In this document: piece by piece, positions 44,103-51,563 of the stretch
Layout: each line of letters begins with the position of its first letter
How positions within the stretch are numbered: the stretch's first letter is position 1
Source: PALSA-693 sp963702305
GTDB taxonomy: Bacteria > Actinomycetota > Acidimicrobiia > Acidimicrobiales > Palsa-688
Direction of reading: 5' to 3'
Length of the DNA stretch: 64,000 bases
Assembly (NCBI GenBank): GCA_963702305.1
Contig: CAVPBX010000018.1
Location: forward strand, 1 to 64,000
Notes under the pieces: generated by a model
Database searches by the model: none
The model's input: only the letters and a program-made list of their open reading frames with translations
Told to the model about the DNA's origin: nothing
Position numbers and translations under genes: made by a program

Positions 44103-46450
44103 GTGCAAAACATCGCTGAGCGGTTTACGGGAGCGAGCGTCAAACGCTCGGAGGATCCCCGCATTCTGACGGGGACAGGGCGCTACATCGACGACGTCCG
44201 CCTGCCGGGCATGCTGCACGCCGCCTTCGTGCGCAGCCCGTTCGCGCACGCCCGCATCACCAACGTGGACGTCACGGCGGCACGCGGCGCGCCCGGCGTC
44301 ATCGCCGTGCTGACCGGCGAGGAGCTGGAGGCGATCATCGTGCCCGGGCCAGGCATTGCCGGAATGTTTTCGGGTGGTCTTCCGATGCCGTCGTTTAGCG
44401 TGCTGGCCAGCGACAAGGTCCGCCTGGTCGGCGACCCCGTCGTGTTGGTGGTCGCCGAAAGCCGCTACCTCGCCGAGGACGCCTGCGAACTGGTGGAAGT
44501 CGACTACGACGAACTGCCGGCGGTGATCAGCTCGGAGCAGGCGCTGGACCCGGCGGGCCCGCCAATCTTCGAGGACCTCGGAACCAACGTGCTGACCCGC
44601 TCGCCCGTGGCCACCTTCGGCGACGTGGAGGGCGCGTTCGCTCAGGCCGACCGGATCGTACGGGCCGACTTGAGCCAGCACCGGCACCAGAACGTGCCGA
44701 TGGAGTGCCGGGGCGTCGTCTGCAGCTTCGACGCTGAGTCAGGAGACCTCACCGTCTATTCCGCCACCCAGGGGGTCCACATCGCCCGCATGGGATTGGC
44801 GACGCAGCTGGGCATGCCGCTGGAGAAGGTGCGGGTCCTGGCCGGCGACATTGGCGGCTCGTTTGGGCTCAAGTTGGGGGCGGCCCGGGAGGACATCGCC
44901 TGCGCCGCGGCCTCTCGCCAGCTCGGCCGCCCGGTCCGATGGATCGAGGACCGAGCCGAGAACCTAACCGCGTCGGGCCAGGCCCGCGAGGAGAGTTTCG
45001 AGGTCGAAGCGGCCGTCTCTAACGAAGGGCGAATCCTCGGCCTGCGGGTGAAGATGATCATCGACACCGGCGCCTATCCAGGCATGGGGGGCCTGCTGCC
45101 GCAGATGGTGCAGGGAATGATCCCGGGCCCCTACAAGATCGGCGCCCTCTCGTTCGAGTCCACCGCCATCATCACCAACAAAGCCAGCTACGTGGCGTAC
45201 CGCGGTCCTTGGGCCTCCGAGACGTGGGTGCGCGAACGGATGATGGACTTGGTCGCCAAGGAACTCGGGATGGAGCCGCTCGAGGTCCGCCGACGCAACG
45301 TGGTGACACGCGGCGAGCCTCCCCTCGAGATGGTGACCGGACGCAGCCTGGCTGGCGTCACCTCCCGCGAGTCGATCGAGCGCGTCGCCGCGTTGATCGA
45401 CGTCGATGGATTCCGGCGCCGGCAGGCCGAGGCCCGGGCTGAGGGACGGTATCTCGGGCTCGGGCTGGCCACCTACATCGAGGCCGCTCCTGGGCCCCGG
45501 ACGCCCGAGGGCGGCGGGGGCATCATGGGCCCGGAGCAGATGCGGCTCCGAGTCGAAGACGACGGCACGGTGACCGTCTTCACCTCCCAAATGCCGCACG
45601 GGCAGAGCCACCAGACCACCCTGGCGCAGATCGCCGCTGACGAGTTCGGCGTGCCGTTTGATCAGGTGCGAGTGGTGGTCGGCGACACCGACGTGGTGCC
45701 GATGGGATTCGGGACGGGGGGTAGCCGATCGGCGACGATGGCCGGTGGCGCGTCGCTGCACGGCGCTCGGGCCCTACGGGCCAAAGTGTTCGAGGTGGCG
45801 GCCCACCTCTTCGAGGCCAGCGCCGAAGACATGGAGCTTTCGGCCGGAGCGGTGTCGGTCCGGGGCGTTCCCGCCCGCGCTGGGCCTGGGAGAGATTGCC
45901 CAGGCCGTTCACCAGCCGGGCCGGGTGCCGCCGGAGCTCGCCGGTGACCTCGAGGTCACCGCGGCGTTCGACGGCGGCGAAGGCGGCTGGTCCGGCGGTA
46001 CTCACGCCGCCATCGTCGAGGTCGACGTGGAGACCGGGCTGGTACGTATCGAACGCTACGTGGTGGCGGAGGACTGTGGCGCCCTCATCAACCCGGCCGT
46101 GGTGGAAGGCCAGGTGCGAGGAGGCGTGGCTCAGGGCATCGGCGCCGTCCTGCTGGAGCGCTCGGCGTACGATGTCGAAACCGGCCAATTTCTGTCGGGC
46201 ACGTTCATGGATTACCTCCTGCCCACGGCATCTGAGATCCCTCGCATCGAGATCGAACATCTCGAGACCGTCCCGCTCGACGCGGACGTCAACTTCCGGG
46301 GGGTGGGTGAGGGAGGAATGATCATCGCCCCGCCGACCCTGTGTAATGCCATCGAGGATGCCTTGTCGCCTATGGGGGCCCGGGTCACCGAGCAGCACCT
46401 CCCGCCGTCCCGAAATTCTGCAACTCATCGGAGTTATCCCCGCCGATTGA
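44103..46450 (+). CDS. Molybdenum hydroxylase large (Mo-cofactor) subunit, two frame breaks
   Basis: About 782 residues from GTG 44103, with AGGAGCG upstream. Seen: GASVKRSEDPRILTGTGRYI, GDIGGSFGLKLGAAREDIAC, AYRGPWASETWVRERMMDLV and TGGSRSATMAGGASLHGARA. The active-site loop reads AYRGPW, not the AYRCSFR of true aerobic CO dehydrogenase, so an aldehyde/xanthine/other hydroxylase is likelier. The frame shifts at about 45880 (after SVRGVPAR) into LGLGEIAQAVHQPGRVPPEL and EDCGALINPAVVEGQVRGGV. A second shift in the AAA at about 46413-46416 restores the ending PSRILQLIGVIPAD and TGA 46450. Both continuations are typical, so indels are probable. Confidence 0.88.
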
Positions 46451-46486
46451 TCTGGCGCACCCGTCTTCGCCAGTCGCCGGCCTTCG

Positions 46487-46813
46487 CTACGGCTCCCTCA
46501 CCCGCCAACCGCGACGACGTAGTTCGCCGGCGAGCTGTTCGGCCGAGAGATGGCGGACGATCTCGTCGCTGGCCGACAGGCGCAACGCCGGGGCCGGGAC
46601 TGACGTGCCCCCGTCGACGTCGGCATCCTGCAGCTGGTCGATCAACGCCACTGCCTCGTCGCGGGTGAACTTGCCGGCGGCTTGACGCTGGGTGAACCCC
46701 ATAGGGCCGCGCGCGTCCCGGAAGTCGGCATGGCCGGCATGGTGGAGGAGCGTCAGCAGCTCCTGCACTTGCCGGGCCGACGCCTGCGGACCGGACGGTT
46801 GACCAAACGCCAT
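46487..46813 (-). CDS. Small hypothetical protein, 108 residues
   Basis: An intact helical protein: SARQVQELLTLLHHAGHADF, GPMGFTQRQAAGKFTRDEAV and ALIDQLQDADVDG, then DEIVRHLSAEQLAGELRRRG. The FTQRQAAGKFTRDEA centre resembles a small actinobacterial family of unknown function with a DNA-binding-like feel. Last gene of a reverse-strand series (GH15, VOC, hexapeptide protein, this gene). It converges on the molybdenum hydroxylase operon. Confidence 0.6.
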   Translation of the reverse strand: MAFGQPSGPQASARQVQELLTLLHHAGHADFRDARGPMGFTQRQAAGKFTRDEAVALIDQLQDADVDGGTSVPAPALRLSASDEIVRHLSAEQLAGELRRRGWRVREP

Positions 46814-46858
46814 GGCCGACAGTCTTGCCGATCTGACCTCGTCAGGTGGTCACCGGAT

Positions 46859-47908
46859 CTACTGGTGAGCAGTCATCTCCGGAAGGTCGTCGGGTCGCAG
46901 GGCCCACGCCGGCACCGGGAGGGCCTCGATGATGCGCCCCACCCCGACAGCCGGGAAGCCGTCGATCTCGGTGCCCGCCTCGAAGCGCGAGCGTTGCTTG
47001 ACGACCGCGCCGGCCCGCACCACACAGCCGGGACCGAGGACGCTGTGATCGCACACGATGGCAGCCGGCTCGATGATAGATCCGGCGCCGATCCGACAGC
47101 CGTGAATCATGGCACCGGGACCGACGATGACGCGGTCGTCGATGACGAGGTCGTTATCGGGGAGCAGGTGCAGGACGGTGTTCTCGAGGATCTGGACGTC
47201 ATCGCCGATGCGCACCGGTCCGTGAGAGTCACCGATGATCTTCACACCGGCGCCAATGATGGAACGTTCGCCGATGACCACGTCGCCGGTGACCTCGGCC
47301 GTCGGAAAGAGAGTCGCCGACGCCGCGACGGTCGGAACGATGCCTCGGTAGGCGTAGAGCTGGCCCATGACGGTGGTCTCCTGTGTCTGCCGGATGGTGA
47401 TGGCGGTTGGCGCCGGGACGGACAGGTCACCGCCGCGGAGGCCGGTGAGGCGACGCAGGTCGTCGGCCGAAGCGGCTCGCACGACGCGGGCCGGCCGGCC
47501 GACAGCCACGACCTCGTCCGGGAGCGACATCCCGGCGGGGACGAGGGTGCCCTCGCCGAGAAAGACCCGGTCCCCGAGCCGGGCCCCGGGCATGAGGATG
47601 GATGCGTTTCCGATCTCGCAGAGATCGCCGACCGTGGCGCCGACGACCATGCAACGGTGACCGAACACGCTTCGTCGCCCGATCGCCGACGGCACTGTGG
47701 AGGTACCCACCACCACCGAGTTGTCGAGCACCGCGGATCCAGTGCCGACTGCGACCCCCGATCCGGAGGAGCGGACGACCGTACCTTCGGCGAGCAGCGA
47801 TCCCTCGCCGAGTCGGGCCGCGCCGATCACCACCGCGGAGCTGGCGATCTGCGGTGCGACCTGCGACTGGCGGAGCATGTTGGCCGGTCCCGCGCTCATG
47901 GCATTCAC
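46859..47908 (-). CDS. Tandem gamma-carbonic-anhydrase-like left-handed beta-helix protein
   Basis: 349 residues, two hexapeptide-repeat modules: about 20-145 and 181-330, joined by a 35-residue linker. Module 2 reads like a complete gamma-CA family protein starting MGQLYAYRGIVPTVAASATL, with H247 (ENTVLH) and H269 (MIHGC), but Pro264 where GH is expected. Module 1 has H84 (VFGHRC) but Val67 and Val89 in place of the other two ligands. In gamma-CA the zinc uses two His of one subunit and one (the GH) of its neighbour, so the modules supply complementary parts. Met181 is preceded by AGGAG 9 bases earlier, a possible internal start. Enzyme activity is inferred. Confidence 0.85.
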   Translation of the reverse strand: MNAMSAGPANMLRQSQVAPQIASSAVVIGAARLGEGSLLAEGTVVRSSGSGVAVGTGSAVLDNSVVVGTSTVPSAIGRRSVFGHRCMVVGATVGDLCEIGNASILMPGARLGDRVFLGEGTLVPAGMSLPDEVVAVGRPARVVRAASADDLRRLTGLRGGDLSVPAPTAITIRQTQETTVMGQLYAYRGIVPTVAASATLFPTAEVTGDVVIGERSIIGAGVKIIGDSHGPVRIGDDVQILENTVLHLLPDNDLVIDDRVIVGPGAMIHGCRIGAGSIIEPAAIVCDHSVLGPGCVVRAGAVVKQRSRFEAGTEIDGFPAVGVGRIIEALPVPAWALRPDDLPEMTAHQ

Positions 47909-47958
47909 TCCTGACGGAAGCTAGGCACTCGGTCGGGTCGGATCCACTTCAAGCGGCC

Positions 47959-48396
47959 TCATTCGATCGCATAGATCATGTCGTCGAGGTTCTCCCAGTC
48001 TTTGCTCGTGATCGGAGTGTTGGTCAGGCTTGACGAAACGGCGACTTCGATCCGGTCCGGATCAAGGCCCAAGATGGCTCGGTAGGCGTCGGTTTGCCGA
48101 TTCCACACCAGCGCCTGCCGCCGCACGAACCGCTGCTCGATGACGTCGAGTTCGTCGAGGGACCCGGCCTCGAACGAGACCAAGCGCAACCCGATGTTGC
48201 CTCTTCCGCCGTGGACGGCGTTGCGCCCCAGCTCTCGCAGTTGTAGCACCTGGCGGCGATCCGTCTCGCTGATCATGAGGGCGACCACCCGGTCGACCTG
48301 GGAGACCACGCGGAACTCCAGGACGTCCTGGTAGAACTCGATCGACTGCTGCAGATCGGACACATTGAGGAACACGGTCTGCATGGTCAGATCCAT
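47959..48396 (-). CDS. Single-module VOC protein
   Basis: 145 residues. Glyoxalase-fold half-repeat pair: MQTVFLNVSDLQQSIEFYQD, VLEFRVVSQVDRVVALMISE, GNIGLRLVSFEAGSLDELDV, then a C-terminal YRAILGLDPDRIEVAVSSSL. The usual metal-binding His at strand 1 is replaced (QTVFLNV), and the last-strand Glu remains, so metal dependence is doubtful; binding or resistance-type roles are possible. It lies 14 bases downstream of the GH15 gene on the same strand. Confidence 0.75.
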   Translation of the reverse strand: MDLTMQTVFLNVSDLQQSIEFYQDVLEFRVVSQVDRVVALMISETDRRQVLQLRELGRNAVHGGRGNIGLRLVSFEAGSLDELDVIEQRFVRRQALVWNRQTDAYRAILGLDPDRIEVAVSSSLTNTPITSKDWENLDDMIYAIE

Positions 48397-48410
48397 CTAG
48401 GGCTCCGATC

Positions 48411-50258
48411 TCACGATCGCTCCGGGGCACGGGCGGTGGCCAGCGCGGCGTCCTGTCTGCGGGACACGCCGCTGACTCGCGGATGACCGGACAGGTTGAG
48501 CGCCGCATTCACCAGGGCCACGTGCGAGAACGCCTGCGGGAAGTTCCCGGCCTGTCGGCGGGTCTTCGGGTCGTACTGCTCGGCCAGGAGCCCGAGGTCG
48601 TTGCTCACGCTGAGCAGTCGTTCGAACAGCCGACGGGCGTCGTCGCGGCGGCCGAGCAGGTGCAGGCAGTCGGCCATCCAGAACGAGCAGGCCAAGAAGG
48701 CGCCCTCGCGACCTTCGAGCCCGTCGACAAGGTGGGCTTCCGCGGCCCGATACCGCAGCACGAAGCCATCCTCGGTCAGGTCGCGCTCTATCGCCTCGAT
48801 GGTTGATCGCACCCGGTCGTCGGTCGCCGGCAGGAAGCCGACGAGGGGGATCAACAGCAGGCTGGCGTCCAGTTCTTCCGATCCGTAGTACTGGGTGAAC
48901 GCACCGATATCCGTGTTGTAACCCTTGGCGCAGATCTCATCGTGGATCTGGGCCCGAAGGTCCCGCCAGGCGGCCACCGGCCCTTCGTGACCAAACTCCT
49001 CGACCATGCGCACGGCGCGGTCCACGGCCACCCAGGCCATGACCTTTGAGTGGGTGAAGTGCCGCCGAGGTCCGCGCACCTCCCAGATCCCTTCGTCCGG
49101 CTCGGTCCACGCCGTTTCGACGAACTTCATCAGCTCGAGCTGAAGCCCCCAGGCCGACTTGTCAGCGGTCTTGCCCAGGACCGAGGCCTCGTACAGGGCC
49201 GACATGACCTCGCCGTACACGTCCAGCTGGTATTGCCCCGCCGCCGCGTTGCCGACCCGCACGGGCGTGCAGTTTTCGTAGCCTGAGAGCCACGGGACCT
49301 CCCATTCCTCCAGGCGGCGCTCACCGCTCGGCCCGTACATGATCTGAAGGTCGGCGGGATCGCCAGCGGCGGCTCGCAACAGCCAGTTCCGCCAGGCGAT
49401 CGCCTCGTACTGGCACCCCCCGCGCATCAGCGCCTCCAGGGTCTGGGTGGCGTCCCGGAGCCAGCAGAACCGGTAGTCCCAGTTCCGCACCCCTCCGAAG
49501 TTCTCGGGCAACGACGTCGTCACCGCCGCCACGATCCCTCCCGTCGGCTGGTAGGTCAGGGCCTTCAACGTGATCAGTGAGCGGATCACCGCGTCGCGCC
49601 ACTCGCCGCCAACGGTGAAAGAGGACGCCCACTCGCGCCACCACCTTTCGGTGTCGTCAATGCCGTACCCGACATTCGCGGGACGCGGCGGCCGCTCGTG
49701 GGAGGGATACCACGTCAGCTCGAAGAACTCGATCTCACCTTTGGACATGGTGAAGTCGGACACGGTCGTCATGTCCTCACCCGTCACCTCCACCGAGGTC
49801 CAAAGGCTGAGCGCGTCGGGGCCGGCGATGGCTGTCAGGAGGGGGCCCGATCGCTGCACCCAGGGCAGCACCGATCCGTAGTCGAAACGCATGACCAGGT
49901 CCATACGCACGTCGATCTGCCCCCGGGTGCACTCCACCATGCGGACGATCCGCGGATGGACCTCGCGCACCGGCATGCAGTCGACCAGACGCAGCGCTCC
50001 CCCGGCGGTCTCGAATTCGGTCTCGAGGACGAGTGAGTCGTCCCGGTAGCGGCGTTTGATCTCGGAGATCTCGCCGGCGGACTGGGCGGGACCGATGCGC
50101 CAGAAGCCATTGCGCTCGTCGCCCAGCACCTTCGCGAAGCACGCCCCGGAGTCGAAGCGAGGCACACACAGCCAATCGATCGAGCCATCCCGGCCGACCA
50201 GCGCCGCGGTGTGGGTGTCACCGATGATCGCGTAGTCCTCGATGCGCAGGGACATCAT
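48411..50258 (-). CDS. Glycoside hydrolase family 15 (glucoamylase/trehalase-like)
   Basis: About 615 residues from ATG 50258; ATG 50312 would add 18. N-terminal beta-sandwich: RIEDYAIIGDTHTAALVGRD and GSIDWLCVPRFDSGACFAKV. Catalytic (alpha/alpha)6 barrel: NWDYRFCWLRDATQTLEALM, EWEVPWLSGYENCTPVRVGN, and DEGIWEVRGPRRHFTHSKVM with the general acid Glu, then AFTQYYGSEELDASLLLIPL. The layout matches GH15 trehalases/glucan hydrolases of actinobacteria. No signal peptide, so it acts inside the cell on trehalose or short alpha-glucans. A VOC gene follows closely. Confidence 0.92.
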   Translation of the reverse strand: MMSLRIEDYAIIGDTHTAALVGRDGSIDWLCVPRFDSGACFAKVLGDERNGFWRIGPAQSAGEISEIKRRYRDDSLVLETEFETAGGALRLVDCMPVREVHPRIVRMVECTRGQIDVRMDLVMRFDYGSVLPWVQRSGPLLTAIAGPDALSLWTSVEVTGEDMTTVSDFTMSKGEIEFFELTWYPSHERPPRPANVGYGIDDTERWWREWASSFTVGGEWRDAVIRSLITLKALTYQPTGGIVAAVTTSLPENFGGVRNWDYRFCWLRDATQTLEALMRGGCQYEAIAWRNWLLRAAAGDPADLQIMYGPSGERRLEEWEVPWLSGYENCTPVRVGNAAAGQYQLDVYGEVMSALYEASVLGKTADKSAWGLQLELMKFVETAWTEPDEGIWEVRGPRRHFTHSKVMAWVAVDRAVRMVEEFGHEGPVAAWRDLRAQIHDEICAKGYNTDIGAFTQYYGSEELDASLLLIPLVGFLPATDDRVRSTIEAIERDLTEDGFVLRYRAAEAHLVDGLEGREGAFLACSFWMADCLHLLGRRDDARRLFERLLSVSNDLGLLAEQYDPKTRRQAGNFPQAFSHVALVNAALNLSGHPRVSGVSRRQDAALATARAPERS

Positions 50259-50352
50259 GCCGACGTTAGCGTCGTCGGGTCCGCGAACGATCGGTAGCGT
50301 CATATGACTCATGTGACGACGGCGATGGTTCCGGCGTGGACCGTCGGGCTGA

Positions 50353-51285
50353 CTACCGTGCTTCCAGCTCGGCCCGATCCCAACCCCCGAGCTCGGCTGC
50401 GGCCTCGTAGGTGGCCTGGCAAAAGGACAGCAAGCAGGCGTCGGGATCGTCAGCCGTGCGGACCGCGCCATAAGGGAGGAGGAATTCCCCCAGATCACCG
50501 TCGTAGTAGGCGGCATCGGGCTTCACCGGCCAGCCGGCGTACTCATCGGGTTGGGGGTAGGCATAGGAATAAAAGGACCCCTCGGCGCTGCCACCGGGCC
50601 AGAAGCCGCAGCTGCTCACCTCGTGGCTATAAGCCAACTCCTGCACCCAGTCGGCACAGTTCGGAACGCCGCCGGGGTGCTTCGGCGCCCGCCGCCCCGA
50701 AAACCGGGTCACCGCCAAATCGGGGCCGCCCCAGAAGAAATGGACGGGGCTGGACTTGCCCACGAAACCGGCCCTGAAGCGGGTCAAGACCCGGTGGGCG
50801 TGCACCAGTGCCAACCAGAAGCGGTGCGCCGCGGCCGCGTCGTAGGCTCGGTGCTGCTGGTCCTCCGCGAACGGGATCGCCTCGACCACCTCCACTGGTC
50901 GGGGGAAGATCGCCACGGGCACACCCACCGCGGCCAGTACCGCCATGGTTTCCTGGTAGAAGCTGGCGACTGAGCGAGACTCTAGCGCGACATGCCCACG
51001 TAGACCGTCGGTCGTGCGCACCACCAGCACGTGGTCGGTCAGGTCGAACTCGACCTCAACTGAGGTGCTGCCCGCGTGCATCAATGATGTCGTCAGCCCT
51101 CGCGCCGACACATAGAGCGGGACCTGCCACCAGTGGTTGACCATGGGCTCCAACGCCAGACGGACCTTTCCGACAACTTGGGTCCACAAGTGGAAGGTGT
51201 CGCGGGTATCGGCCCAATCCGTCAGCGTCAGCTCCGGCCACACGCGGCTCGGGCCGCTGCGGTTCTCGCCGCCCCCCGGTGTCAC
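50353..51285 (-). CDS. DUF5996 family protein
   Basis: 310 residues from GTG 51285, overlapping the upstream gene's TGA (GTGA). Recognised by WPELTLTDWADTRDTFHLWT, QVVGKVRLALEPMVNHWWQV, PVHFFWGGPDLAVTRFSGRR and the C-terminal CGFWPGGSAEGSFYSYAYP. Widespread in actinobacteria and proteobacteria, function unknown; the fold may be an enzyme with conserved Trp/His/Asp positions. No membrane segments or signal. Confidence 0.78.
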   Translation of the reverse strand: MTPGGGENRSGPSRVWPELTLTDWADTRDTFHLWTQVVGKVRLALEPMVNHWWQVPLYVSARGLTTSLMHAGSTSVEVEFDLTDHVLVVRTTDGLRGHVALESRSVASFYQETMAVLAAVGVPVAIFPRPVEVVEAIPFAEDQQHRAYDAAAAHRFWLALVHAHRVLTRFRAGFVGKSSPVHFFWGGPDLAVTRFSGRRAPKHPGGVPNCADWVQELAYSHEVSSCGFWPGGSAEGSFYSYAYPQPDEYAGWPVKPDAAYYDGDLGEFLLPYGAVRTADDPDACLLSFCQATYEAAAELGGWDRAELEAR

Positions 51286-51545
51286 TCGTCGTCGACCTGA
51301 CGAAGGGTTGCCACCCCTGGGCCCGAGTCCAATGCCAGCAGGGCATGTGACACGCACCTGATGGCGTCGTCGACCTCGAAGAACGTCCACCGCTCCGAAC
51401 CTTCGGAGCTCATGCCTCCGAGCGGCTCGAGCAGCCGGTACGCACCGAGTAGGTGGCTGGTGGCCTCGGAAATGATCCCGTCCCAGCTCGCGTCAGCCCA
51501 TCCGAAGGCGTTCGGGGTGCCGCTCGGGCCCAAGGGAGGTGTCAC
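51282..51545 (-). CDS. Small hypothetical protein coupled to DUF5996 gene
   Basis: 87 residues from GTG 51545; overlaps DUF5996 by GTGA. Helical: GWADASWDGIISEATSHLLG, YRLLEPLGGMSSEGSERWTF, EVDDAIRCVSHALLALDSG. No known family is recognised. Tight coupling suggests joint action with DUF5996. It lies 18 bases after the stop of the LuxR-type regulator gene, possibly the same transcript. Confidence 0.5.
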   Translation of the reverse strand: MTPPLGPSGTPNAFGWADASWDGIISEATSHLLGAYRLLEPLGGMSSEGSERWTFFEVDDAIRCVSHALLALDSGPGVATLRQVDDE

Positions 51546-51563
51546 GCTGGCTATGACGCCAAG

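Noticed and set aside
44103..46450. Calling the operon aerobic CO dehydrogenase
   Set aside because: The active-site loop is AYRGPW, so form I CO dehydrogenase (AYRCSFR) is not supported.
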